DNA from: an uncultured Lysobacteraceae bacterium | GTDB lineage: Bacteria > Pseudomonadota > Gammaproteobacteria > Xanthomonadales > Xanthomonadaceae | Reading direction: 5' to 3' | NCBI GenBank assembly: GCA_946480825.1 | Contig: CAMLLG010000013.1 | Coordinates: 7,330-71,329, forward strand | DNA length: 64,000 nucleotides | Shown here: piece by piece, positions 34,427 through 42,866 of the stretch | Layout: each line of letters begins with the position of its first letter | Numbering within the stretch: position 1 is the stretch's first letter | Notes under the pieces: generated by a model | The model's database searches: none | Told to the model about the DNA's origin: nothing | Seen by the model: the letters and a program-made list of their open reading frames with translations, nothing else | Program-made: the position numbers and the translations under genes

Positions 34427-35628
34427 TTGCGCAGCGGTTCCAGCACCAGGGTGATCGGGCGCTGGCGGCGCAAGGTGTAGCGGACCTGCATCAGCATCCC
34501 GCTGCGCAACCGCACGCGGGCCTCGTCGGCCGCGCGGCGGTCGGTGATCGACAGCAGCACCCGGAACGCGGGCGCCGGCAGTTCGCGCCCGTCGCCGAGC
34601 GCCTGCTGCACTTCGTGGGGCGCGGCCAGATCGTCGCTGATCCGCACGACGCGGGCGCCGAGCGTGCCGTATTCGCCGTACGGCAACTGGTCGATCTCCA
34701 GCCGGACTTCGCTGCCCACCCGCACGAAGGCCCGGTCCTTCTCCGGCAGGAACGACACCACCTCCAGCGGTGCGCCGCCGGGGATGATCTTGCCCAGCGT
34801 CTGCCCCGGCCGGACATCGTCGCCCGGCTTCACCACGAGCGCTTCGATGACGCCGTCCTGCGGCGCCACCACCCGCGTCTGCCGGCTCTCCAGCCGCATC
34901 GAATCCCGCCGCGACTGCGCGTTGTCCAGCGACTGCCGCCGCTGCCACAGTTCGGCCTCGCGCTGACTGCGCAACGCCGCGAGTTCCTGCTGGGCCAGCG
35001 CCAGCGATTGCCGGCTGCCGCCGAGGCGACGTTCCGCCTGCGCCACGGCCTCCTGCGCGTCGAGCACCGAGAACCGGCTGACAACCGAACTGCTTTCCAG
35101 CGACCGCATCGCTTCCAGCCGGCGTTGCAACACGCCGATCGAGGTGCGTTCGCTCTCGATCTGTTCGTTGAGGCGGTCGATGCGGGTCTGGGTTTCCGCG
35201 AGCTGGCGCTGATGCAGGCGGTCCTGCTGCCGCGACACCTCGCGGTAATCCGATTCGAGCAGCCCGGCCTCGCGCTCGGCCGCGAGCAGTTGTCCCTGCA
35301 ATTGCGGCGAGTCGATCTGCAGCACGACATCGCCGGCCGCGACCGCCTCGCCGGAATGCCGCGGCACCGATGCCACCGTGCCGGACACCTGGCTGACGAG
35401 CACGCGCACGCCGGTCGCCGGCCGCAGGATGCCGATCGCGCGCGTGTTGACTTCGATCGACCCCACGGTCGCAAAAACAATCGCCGTGACCAGCGCGGCG
35501 AGCAGCGCCCAGAGCAGGGCCCAGGTCCACGGCGGCGAGATGTCGACGCGGCGCAGGCTTTGTTCTCCGCGCAGCTGGTGCTCCCGCGCTTCCCTGCGGT
35601 ACAGATCGTCGGCCGGAAGATCGTTCAT
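34414..35628 (-). CDS. HlyD-family adaptor for lanthipeptide export
   Basis: A 404-residue periplasmic adaptor. A cytoplasmic tail and one membrane helix (WTWALLWALLAALVTAIVFA) are followed by a lipoyl half (GTVASVPRHSGEAVAAGDVV), a long coiled-coil hairpin (about residues 110-250, Gln/Arg/Leu/Glu-rich) and the second lipoyl half (VVAPQDGVIEALVVKPGDDV). A beta-barrel with LPEKDRAFVRVGSEVRLEID completes it. It would link the ABC exporter to a TolC-like outer-membrane channel encoded elsewhere, as expected for a Gram-negative. The start is 5 bases after the lanM stop. Confidence 0.88.
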   Translation of the reverse strand: MNDLPADDLYRREAREHQLRGEQSLRRVDISPPWTWALLWALLAALVTAIVFATVGSIEVNTRAIGILRPATGVRVLVSQVSGTVASVPRHSGEAVAAGDVVLQIDSPQLQGQLLAAEREAGLLESDYREVSRQQDRLHQRQLAETQTRIDRLNEQIESERTSIGVLQRRLEAMRSLESSSVVSRFSVLDAQEAVAQAERRLGGSRQSLALAQQELAALRSQREAELWQRRQSLDNAQSRRDSMRLESRQTRVVAPQDGVIEALVVKPGDDVRPGQTLGKIIPGGAPLEVVSFLPEKDRAFVRVGSEVRLEIDQLPYGEYGTLGARVVRISDDLAAPHEVQQALGDGRELPAPAFRVLLSITDRRAADEARVRLRSGMLMQVRYTLRRQRPITLVLEPLRKWLD

Positions 35629-35633
35629 CGCCG

Positions 35634-38483
35634 TCACTCCGCGCAGGCGTGCGCCTCGACGGCGTCGCGGGCGGCGATGACGCCGTGGGCGCCGCCCGCG
35701 GGAAGCTTGCTGGTCCCGCACAGCACCGACGGCACCTGATGCATGCGCGCCAGGCGCAGGCATTGATAGCCGATGCCGGTGGCGCCGCTCATCATGCCGA
35801 TCGGGAATGCCGCCGGCGCGAGCAGATCCGGGCCGTTGCGCTCCAGGCGGTCGAGCATGCCCGAGACGCGGTCCGGCAGATCGGGCACCGCGTCCTGGCC
35901 GAAGCATTCGTTGTAGCAGATGAGCAGTTCGAGGTTGCCGAAGCGCCCGAAGATCAGCGAATCGTTGCCGTCGAATCCCTGCGCCAGCGTGGTGCGCAGC
36001 GCGATCTCAAGTTCTTCGCGGATGCGCGGCGTGTCGATGCCCGCGCGCAGCATCGCCAGCCGCGCCAGCCCGATGCCCGGCGCGCCGTGCGCCCAGGCCA
36101 TCGAGCGCCATGCCTGGCCCTGATTCGCCTTCATCACGTAATCGCGACGATCCTCCCAGTTGCCCGACGCCGGATCGAACAGCGTGCGTTCGTAGGCCAA
36201 CGCGGACAGCGCGATGTCCCGGTATGCGGGATCGCCGCTGGCTTCGTACAGCCGCGCGAACGCCATGGCGAAGCCGGAGGCGCCGTGCGCCAGACCCGAG
36301 AGCGGCACTTCGCTGGTCACGCGCCAGGCGTATTCGTCGGCGCCGGGCCAGCGATGCGCGATCAGATGGGCCGCGCAGGCTTTCGCCAGTTCGAGCGCGC
36401 GTCGCGAGCCGCTGGCCAGATGCAGATCGCTGCACGCGAGCATGAAGCCCGCGGTGCCCTTGATGATGCTGAAATTGCGGTCTTTTTCGATCAGCGCGTC
36501 GAAGCGCGGATCGGCCAGCAACCGTTCGAGGTATTCCAGATCCTCGAAGCGGCTCTGCAACTGCGCCATCGCCGTCATCGCGTGGATCACGCTGCCCCAG
36601 CCCACGTACAGGCCGATGGCCTGGACCGCGGCGCCCGATTCGTCCAGCCGCCGCTTGAGGTGATGCAGGGCCTTGCGCGCCAGACCCATGTGTTCGTAGA
36701 CGCCGGTGATCTGCGCCAGCTGCGAGAAGAACAGCGCTTCGCCCGGGATGCCGGAGTACAGGTCGTAAAACGCGGGGATGAGTTCGAAATCGCTGTTGTC
36801 CAGCGACCGGGTCAGATACACCAGCCAGCTCGCCGATGTCTCGTCGACGTGCATCTGCTCGCGGAGCATCGCGGCGATCGTCGACGCCTGCGCGACCAGG
36901 CGCTGCTCCAGCGGCAGTGCGCCGTCGGCGGCGGCGCGCAGTTGCGCGCGTGCGCGGCCTTCGGCGCTGGCGCGGGCGGAGTGCGTGATGAACGCATTGC
37001 CGATGATCCACAACTGCCGCCCGAGATCTTCGGACGACAGCATCGCGAGCTTGCGCCGCGTCGTTTCCATCCCGCTGCGCTTGAAGAAATCGGGGATGCA
37101 GCCGTCGTCCGCGTACCACAGGTCGCGCCCGTCGGCGGCGGCGGTGAACATCGGCACGTCGCCGCGATGCAGATCGGCGATCTCGTGTTCGACGAAGCGC
37201 GCCGCGGCCGGATTGTCCTCGACCGCCAGCCGCAACAGCGCGTAGTGATCCGCGGTCGCCGTCAGCGACGCCATCAATTGCGGATGCCGCGCCTCTTCCA
37301 GCAGATGTCCGTACGCCGCGGTATGCCGGAACAGCACGCGCACCTGATCGTTCGCGCAGGCCTCGACCAGTGCGGAAAATTCCGCCGGATGCGCCAGGAT
37401 CGCGCGGTAGACGTGTTCGAAACCGCGCTTCAGATGCGCGGCGTGCTCGGCCTGGATACCGATCCTGACGCCGTCCAGCACAGGCAGGTTGGCGGCGCCG
37501 TCGAGGACGCCGCGCCTGCGCACCAGCGCCCAGCTGTCGTCCTCGTTGCGCGTCAGTTCGAGATTCTCGAGCCCGAACTGGCCGCTCGCGTCCGAAAGTC
37601 CGCTGATCTCCGGGATGTTGCCCGCCGCCGCCAATCGGTTGGGCAGCATGCCCACCGCGAGCACGGACGCATCGAGAGGCGCGTCGGCATCGACGCCGAG
37701 GAACGGGCAGAAGAAGGATTCGAGGTCGATCAGCACCGGATGATCGCCGACCGCGATGATGTTCTCGTAGTGGAAATCGTTGCCTTCCAGCACGTACAGC
37801 AACGCCAGCAGGCTGCCCATGCGGTAATAGAAGCGGTCGACGCCGGCGGCATCGGCGCAGGGCGCTGCTTCGACGAATTCGACCCATCCGTATCCGTCCA
37901 TCTCCAGATGCGCGGGCACCCGCAGATCGACGCCGCCGCGCCGGCCGGCCCAGTCCAGGATCTGACGGAAATGCGTGTCGATCGAGAGACTGCGGGGTTT
38001 GTATGCGAGCTTTCTGCCGTCGCGGAATTCGAGGATCGCCACGCTGCGTCCGCCGCGATGGTGGTCGCCTTGTCCGAAGCGGATCGTTTCGATCTCGGGC
38101 GCCCCGCCATCCGGCAACAGCCGTGTGCGGATGAGGTCCGCGTCGCGCGCATAGCGTTCGGCGATCGCGCAGGCCTGTTCGAGCCAACCGTCGCACACGT
38201 TCCCGATGGCGCCGCGCATGACCGGATAGCGCTCGTGCAGATAGGCGCGGATCTCGGGTTGCCGCAGCGATGCGCAGAAATCGTCGAAGCGCACCTGCGA
38301 TTCGATCAGCTTGTACTGCGCCATCAAAATCTTGTGCGTCACCATGAACAGCCGGCGCATCAGATTGGCTTCGCATGCGGCAAGCCATGCGTGGGCATCG
38401 GTGCCGGCGACGCGTGCGAGGAACGCCTGCCGGGAGGCTTCCGCCTGGTCCTCGAAGAACCATGCGAGCTGTTTCAATTCCAT
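35634..38483 (-). CDS. lanM: Class II lanthipeptide synthetase LanM with atypical cyclase site
   Basis: A 949-residue bifunctional-type synthetase. The N-terminal dehydratase (DUF4135) shows LAYKPRSLSIDTHFRQILDW, the DxHxEN core at Asp236-His238 (GNDFHYENIIAVGDHPVLID) and downstream conserved blocks. The C-terminal half is LanC-like, an alpha-toroid with HGASGFAMAF and AHGAPGIGLA repeats. The zinc ligands normally found as WCHG and LCHG are replaced: residue 798 is Ala (AWAHGAPGIG), and the CH pair is Ile844-Phe845 (DSLIFGRFGN). Dehydration of Ser/Thr looks possible, but zinc-assisted thioether formation by this domain does not. ATG 38483 is the start matching the family; the upstream in-frame ATG is less likely. 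The gene follows lanA by 127 bases. Confidence 0.92.
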   Translation of the reverse strand: MELKQLAWFFEDQAEASRQAFLARVAGTDAHAWLAACEANLMRRLFMVTHKILMAQYKLIESQVRFDDFCASLRQPEIRAYLHERYPVMRGAIGNVCDGWLEQACAIAERYARDADLIRTRLLPDGGAPEIETIRFGQGDHHRGGRSVAILEFRDGRKLAYKPRSLSIDTHFRQILDWAGRRGGVDLRVPAHLEMDGYGWVEFVEAAPCADAAGVDRFYYRMGSLLALLYVLEGNDFHYENIIAVGDHPVLIDLESFFCPFLGVDADAPLDASVLAVGMLPNRLAAAGNIPEISGLSDASGQFGLENLELTRNEDDSWALVRRRGVLDGAANLPVLDGVRIGIQAEHAAHLKRGFEHVYRAILAHPAEFSALVEACANDQVRVLFRHTAAYGHLLEEARHPQLMASLTATADHYALLRLAVEDNPAAARFVEHEIADLHRGDVPMFTAAADGRDLWYADDGCIPDFFKRSGMETTRRKLAMLSSEDLGRQLWIIGNAFITHSARASAEGRARAQLRAAADGALPLEQRLVAQASTIAAMLREQMHVDETSASWLVYLTRSLDNSDFELIPAFYDLYSGIPGEALFFSQLAQITGVYEHMGLARKALHHLKRRLDESGAAVQAIGLYVGWGSVIHAMTAMAQLQSRFEDLEYLERLLADPRFDALIEKDRNFSIIKGTAGFMLACSDLHLASGSRRALELAKACAAHLIAHRWPGADEYAWRVTSEVPLSGLAHGASGFAMAFARLYEASGDPAYRDIALSALAYERTLFDPASGNWEDRRDYVMKANQGQAWRSMAWAHGAPGIGLARLAMLRAGIDTPRIREELEIALRTTLAQGFDGNDSLIFGRFGNLELLICYNECFGQDAVPDLPDRVSGMLDRLERNGPDLLAPAAFPIGMMSGATGIGYQCLRLARMHQVPSVLCGTSKLPAGGAHGVIAARDAVEAHACAE

Positions 38484-38569
38484 TGTTCTGCGCTCTGCTG
38501 TCCATGGTGCGCCGGTGCGATGCGGCACCGGTGCCGGCGAAACCGTTTCGTGGGGCCCTCGCGGCGCGA

Positions 38570-38597
38570 GATGAGGGACGGAACTCCGTCCCTCATC
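38570..38597. promoter_or_regulatory. Perfect 12-bp hairpin between lanA and lanM
   Basis: Arms gatgagggacgg and ccgtccctcatc with a 4-nt loop form a strong stem in the 127-base lanA-lanM spacer. No T-run follows on the transcribed strand. Such hairpins in lantibiotic operons commonly allow partial termination or protect the short precursor message, giving more precursor than enzyme. Confidence 0.65.
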
Positions 38598-38610
38598 CTG
38601 CCTCAGATGC

Positions 38611-38817
38611 TTACCAAGGCCAGCAGGACGTCCCGCCGTTGCATTCGCCGCTGATCGTGCAGAAGAAGCCCGAGGAGAATTCCGGGGCCAGCGCTTGCGC
38701 GCCGCCGCCGATCTGGCGGAGCAGGTTCTCGTCGACGACCGGCGTGCCGACGATGTTGTTCATCGAATCGCTGCCTTCCGACTGCTTCCATGTGTTCAAG
38801 ATCGAATTCGTATCCAT
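38611..38817 (-). CDS. lanA: Class II lanthipeptide precursor LanA
   Basis: A 68-residue precursor starting MDTNSILNTWKQSEGSDSMN behind a good ribosome site (aaaaggatattgatATG). The acidic leader ends in a double-glycine site (LLRQIGGG, residues 33-39), fitting the C39 protease of LanT. The core is about 29-30 residues and holds three Cys (53, 59, 65) and six Ser/Thr. It contains SSGFFCTISGECNGG and ends TSCWPW. The CTISGEC segment matches in spacing the TxS/TxEC ring of lacticin 481 (TISHEC) and mersacidin (CTLTSEC), which binds lipid II. Upstream in-frame ATGs lack ribosome sites. The ring pattern and activity are inferred. Confidence 0.9.
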   Translation of the reverse strand: MDTNSILNTWKQSEGSDSMNNIVGTPVVDENLLRQIGGGAQALAPEFSSGFFCTISGECNGGTSCWPW

Positions 38818-38891
38818 ATCAATATCCTTTTGTGGCATTGCGTGATTGGTAAACGCGGTTGCGCCGAGCGCCATCGATGCTCGGCCGACCG

Positions 38892-38921
38892 ACCGTACAC
38901 GCACGAATCCGGCATTGTCAA
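38892..38921 (-). promoter_or_regulatory. Candidate promoter of the lanthipeptide operon
   Basis: On the minus strand a perfect -35 hexamer TTGACA (38921-38916) is followed after 18 bases by TACGGT (38897-38892), a weak -10. This lies 75 bases before the lanA start. There is no other good candidate nearer the gene. Confidence 0.45.
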
Positions 38922-39382
38922 CAAGACGCTGTCGGCATGATGCGATGTGTGCTGCATGTCATCGATGAACGCGATCTCGTCGTCGGTTCGGCGCGCATCG
39001 CCGCGACATGATGGCGATCGACGGCATGCGCGGATCGTCGATGGCGCGGCAAGTCGCCTTGGTTTCCGCAGAACGCGCTACGTCGCGCGTCGAATCGCGC
39101 ATCGTGGCGTTCGGTGCGCCGCATTCGCGCGATGGATATTCGATCGATCGCCGTTTCGCGATGCGCGAGGTTCGCATTCGAATCGATGTCCGCATGCGTC
39201 GCGGATGCATCGGGTTGATATTTTTCGCGGTTCGAAAAGAGATCGATGCCCGGCGAGCGGTGCGATGCCCCGACCATGCGTCGATGCGTCGCCGCGGCCC
39301 GTGAATGCGCGTCGCGTGATGCGACCGTCATCGAACCTTCCGCGGTCAGCGTGTCGATGAGATCTTCGCGGGCCTGCGTCGC
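38922..39382. other. Gene-poor stretch upstream of the lanthipeptide operon
   Basis: About 460 bases rich in cgatcg/gcatcg tetramers separate the lan promoter from the next gene. Open frames on both strands are Arg/His/Ala-rich and lack ribosome sites. I see no convincing gene, RNA or terminator here, although upstream operators of the lan promoter could lie within it. Confidence 0.4.
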
Positions 39383-39742
39383 TCACGGTGCGAACGTCAA
39401 TTCGTACGATGTATGGAACGCCTTGCCCGTGGCCACGGGCAGCCGTGCGGTCGCGAGCTGGTCTTCCATGCAGATGCCGAACGCCGATTCGCCCTTGCGC
39501 CAGACGTTCGTCGGCAGACCGTTTCTGTCCACCTGCACCACGATCGTCACCGGCGCGCCACGGGCGGGCGCCGGGCCGCACAACAGCAGGGCGGCTTCCA
39601 GCGCTCTGGACTGCGCTTCGACCAGCGCGGCGCTGTCCTTCGGCAACAGCAGGGCTTCGTATTCGTCCGCGCGCGCCTTCGCTTCCGCGTAGGACGGCGC
39701 GACGGTGGCCAGTTGCGCCATGAGCATCGAAGCGAAAAGCAT
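39383..39742 (-). CDS. Small exported protein of unknown function
   Basis: A 119-residue protein with a short signal peptide-like start (MLFASMLMAQLATVAPSYA) behind a ribosome site (gggagacacgcATG). The mature part has one helical segment (AKARADEYEALLLPKDSAAL) and then a beta-rich half, TIVVQVDRNGLPTNVWRKGE, ending YELTFAP. That second half resembles the C-terminal domain seen in TonB-like and DUF3108-type proteins, with V-x-x-x-G-x-P, but similarity is too weak to name. A Cys in LLLCGPAP and another in GICMEDQ could pair. It is divergent from the small membrane protein gene at 39901. Confidence 0.6.
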   Translation of the reverse strand: MLFASMLMAQLATVAPSYAEAKARADEYEALLLPKDSAALVEAQSRALEAALLLCGPAPARGAPVTIVVQVDRNGLPTNVWRKGESAFGICMEDQLATARLPVATGKAFHTSYELTFAP

Positions 39743-39900
39743 GCGCGTGTCTCCCGTCTGTCGCGGCGATCCCGTCGGGATCGCGATGCCGGGATGATCG
39801 CATGAAGCGTCGCATCGACCGCCGCGGGTCTTAAGCCGTGAGACAGGACATGCCGAGACTGGTTCCGGTCCCTTCGGACCGTTCCCTTCGGAGTCCTGCC

Positions 39901-40212
39901 ATGTCGATGCGTTCCGCGAGTCGCGCTTCTCTTCCGGCCTCCCTCCTCGAACAGAGCCTGCTGGGCGCGGTCGCGCTCGGACTGGTGGCGATGCTGTCGT
40001 TCCCCGCGATGCGCGGCGCCGGCGAAACCCTGGGCTGGCTGCCGTTCTGGTTGCTGGCCCTGCCGCTGACCGCCTGGGCGACCGCACGCCTGTTGCGGCT
40101 TCGGGACGCGGCCGCGCTCGCGGCGCGGCCTTCGGCGCGGTTGCATCGGCTGGCGCCGATCCGTCCCCGCGCCGATGCGGGCGAACCGCACACGCTGCGC
40201 CGTGCCGCATGA
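39901..40212 (+). CDS. Small two-helix membrane protein
   Basis: A 103-residue protein starting MSMRSASRASLPASLLEQSL after a ggag ribosome site. It has two hydrophobic segments (LLGAVALGLVAMLSFPAM and LGWLPFWLLALPLTAWATA) and a basic C-terminal tail (RPSARLHRLAPIRPRADAGE). The family is not recognised. It is 182 bases upstream of the prolyl oligopeptidase gene on the same strand; that spacer is very GC-rich with inverted repeats but holds no gene. Confidence 0.55.
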   Translation: MSMRSASRASLPASLLEQSLLGAVALGLVAMLSFPAMRGAGETLGWLPFWLLALPLTAWATARLLRLRDAAALAARPSARLHRLAPIRPRADAGEPHTLRRAA

Positions 40213-40394
40213 GGGAAGCGTGCCGGGCGGACGGCCCCGCACGGCCGGGCCTCCGGGCATCGGGGCTTCGAAGCGACGGGCAGGCCCCGTCTCCGCACGC
40301 CGGGACTTCCGTTCGCGGGAGGCCCGCGCGGCGGAGGCGGGGCCGGCTGCGCTGTGCTAGCGTGACGGCCCCGCCGCCACTGCCCGGACCCCGC

Positions 40395-42545
40395 ATGTCA
40401 TCGTCCCCGCATGTCCGCCTCGCCGTGGGCCTCGCCCTCGGTTGCGCCACGACCCTCATCGCTGCAGGCTCTCTGGCCGATGCCCGCGCCGCCGCCCCCG
40501 CCGCCAAGCCCATGACCCAGACCACCGCACCGGAAGACCCCTACCTCTGGCTGGAAGCCGTCGAGGACGCCAAGGCGCTGGACTGGGTGCGCGAGCGCAA
40601 CGCCAAGTCCGAAGCCGAAATCGCCAGCACGCCGGAGTTCCAGAAACTCGAAGGCGACCTGCGCGCGATCCTCGATTCCGACGCGCGCATTCCCGCGGTG
40701 CAGAAGATCGGCACGTATTACTACAATTTCTGGCGCGACAAGGCGCAGCCGCGCGGTGTCTGGCGGCGCACGACGCTGGCCGAATACCGCAAATCCGATC
40801 CGCAGTGGGAAACCGTGATCGACCTCGACGCGCTGAACGCCGCCGAGAAGGAAAACTGGGTGTGGCACGGCGCCGAATGCCTCAAGCCGCAGTACCAGCG
40901 CTGTCTGATCGCGCTCTCGCGCGGCGGCGCCGACGCCGACGTGACCCGCGAATTCGACCTCGAGACCAAGACCTGGGTCGAGGGCGGTTTCTTCCGCCCC
41001 GAAGCCAAGGGCGGTCTGCAGTGGATCGACCGCGACACCGTCTATGTCTACACCGATTTCGGCCAGGGCACGATGACCGAATCCGGCTATCCGCGCGTGG
41101 TGAAGGAATGGAAGCGCGGCACGCCGATCGAATCGGCCAAGGTCGTGTACGAAGGCAAGCCGGGCGACATGTACATCGCCGCGTATCGCGATCTCACCCC
41201 GGGTTACGAGCGCGATTTCGTCTCCCGCACGATCGCCTTCTACAACGATGAACTCCTTCTGCGCGGCAAGGACGGCAAGCTGGTCAAGATCGACGTGCCG
41301 AACTCGGCCAACAAGTCCGTGCACAATCAATGGATGTCGCTCGAACTGCGCGAGCCCTGGACCCTGAAGGAGCGCACCTACGAGGCCGGTTCGCTGCTGG
41401 TGATCGACTTCGACAAGTTCATGGCCGGCAGCCGCGACTTCGACGTGGTGTTCACGCCGGACGAGCACACCTCGCTCTCCGGTCACGCCTGGACCAGGAA
41501 TCACCTCGTGCTGACCCTGCTCAACGACGTGAAGAGCAAGGTGCGGGTCATGACCCCGCTGGGCGAAGGCGGCTGGCGCCAGAGCCTGCTCACCGGCGCA
41601 CCGTCGGTGGGCACCGTGAGCGTGAGCCCGGTCGATCCCGACGGCAACGATCTGCTGTGGATGACGACCAGCGATTTCCTCACGCCGACCGCGATGTCGC
41701 TGGTGGATATCGGCAAGCAGCCGGAAAAGCTGAAGTCGATGCCGGCGTTCTTCGAGGCCGACGGTCTCGTCGCCGAGCAGCAGTTCGCGACCTCGAAGGA
41801 CGGCACCAGGATCCCGTACTTCATCGTCCGTCCCAAGCACATGAAGATGGACGGCAGCACCCCGACCCTGCTCTGGGGCTACGGCGGTTTCGAAGTGTCG
41901 TACACCGCGACCTACACCGCGATGGCCGGCCGCGGCTGGCTGCAGAACGGCGGTGTCTACGTGCTGGCGAACATCCGCGGCGGCGGCGAGTACGGTCCGC
42001 GCTGGCATCAGGCCGCGCTCAAGGCCAATCGCCACAAGGCCTATGAGGATTTCGCGGCGGTCGCCGAAGATCTGTTCGCGCGCAAGATCACCTCGCCGCA
42101 GCATCTCGGCGCGCAGGGCGGCAGCAACGGCGGCCTGCTGATGGGCAACATGATCACCCAGTACCCGCATCTGTTCGGCGCGATCGTCTGCCAGGTGCCG
42201 CTGCTCGACATGAAGCGCTACAGCCATCTGCTGGCCGGTGCGTCGTGGATGGCCGAATACGGCGATCCGGATACCAGGGACTGGGAGTTCATCAAGACCT
42301 TCTCGCCGTACCACCTGCTGAAGGACGGCGCCAAATATCCGCCGGTGCTGTTCACCACGTCCACCCGCGACGACCGTGTCCATCCGGGCCACGCCCGCAA
42401 GATGATGGCGAAGATGGAAGCGATGGGCGCCGACGTGCGCTACTACGAGAACATCGAAGGCGGTCATGGCGGTGCGGCCAACAACCAGCAGGAAGCGCAC
42501 ATGCGCGCGCTGGCCTACACGTTCCTGTGGCAGAAGCTGAAATGA
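40395..42545 (+). CDS. Exported prolyl oligopeptidase (family S9)
   Basis: A 716-residue serine peptidase with a signal peptide (AVGLALGCATTLIAAGSLADARA), so it is probably periplasmic. The N-terminal beta-propeller follows the family start DPYLWLEAVEDAKALDWVRE. The catalytic domain has the nucleophile in GAQGGSNGGLLMGN, the Asp in STRDDRVHPGHA and the His in IEGGHGGAANN. It cleaves short peptides after proline. It is a stand-alone gene with a strong terminator after it. The ATG at 40395 is chosen because it begins the signal peptide. Confidence 0.95.
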   Translation: MSSSPHVRLAVGLALGCATTLIAAGSLADARAAAPAAKPMTQTTAPEDPYLWLEAVEDAKALDWVRERNAKSEAEIASTPEFQKLEGDLRAILDSDARIPAVQKIGTYYYNFWRDKAQPRGVWRRTTLAEYRKSDPQWETVIDLDALNAAEKENWVWHGAECLKPQYQRCLIALSRGGADADVTREFDLETKTWVEGGFFRPEAKGGLQWIDRDTVYVYTDFGQGTMTESGYPRVVKEWKRGTPIESAKVVYEGKPGDMYIAAYRDLTPGYERDFVSRTIAFYNDELLLRGKDGKLVKIDVPNSANKSVHNQWMSLELREPWTLKERTYEAGSLLVIDFDKFMAGSRDFDVVFTPDEHTSLSGHAWTRNHLVLTLLNDVKSKVRVMTPLGEGGWRQSLLTGAPSVGTVSVSPVDPDGNDLLWMTTSDFLTPTAMSLVDIGKQPEKLKSMPAFFEADGLVAEQQFATSKDGTRIPYFIVRPKHMKMDGSTPTLLWGYGGFEVSYTATYTAMAGRGWLQNGGVYVLANIRGGGEYGPRWHQAALKANRHKAYEDFAAVAEDLFARKITSPQHLGAQGGSNGGLLMGNMITQYPHLFGAIVCQVPLLDMKRYSHLLAGASWMAEYGDPDTRDWEFIKTFSPYHLLKDGAKYPPVLFTTSTRDDRVHPGHARKMMAKMEAMGADVRYYENIEGGHGGAANNQQEAHMRALAYTFLWQKLK

Positions 42546-42604
42546 CGCAGGGCGGGCGCAGCCCGCCGTCGCGAAGTCGATCCGCTTCGCGCATCGACCG
42601 ACAT

Positions 42605-42637
42605 CACGAGGCGGCCATTGGCCGCCTCGTGCTTTTT
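42605..42637 (+). terminator. Strong intrinsic terminator after the prolyl oligopeptidase gene
   Basis: A perfect 12-bp stem cacgaggcggcc/ggccgcctcgtg with a 3-nt loop is followed by CTTTTT. It is the clearest rho-independent terminator in the window. The remaining 230 bases to the next gene show nothing recognisable. Confidence 0.9.
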
Positions 42638-42866
42638 CGGGTGCGCCCGCGGTTGATGCCCGCCCCGTGCGTCTTCGCGCGATCGGTCCGCGCGATCGGC
42701 CCGCCTGATGCGTTCGCGGGATCCGCGCGTACGACCTGTCGACGCGCATCGCGATCGTGCAGACTGTGGCCGGGCAACGCAGGATGCGCCGCGCGATGTC
42801 ATCGCGCTCCCCCGGGTGCGGCCAAGGCCCTCGCAGTTCCATCGACCCGCACCCAAGGAGCGCACC

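Noticed and set aside
35878..35940. The Cys-rich stretch CYNEC in LanM as an alternative zinc site
   Set aside because: It lies downstream of the aligned LIFG position, where the LCHG motif belongs, and lacks a neighbouring His, so it does not replace the lost ligands convincingly. It is kept as a possibility in the finding's refutation test.
38918..39331. Frames upstream of lanA considered as a second precursor or regulator
   Set aside because: They lack a double-glycine leader, Cys-rich core or helix-turn-helix and have no ribosome site; composition is His/Arg-rich.
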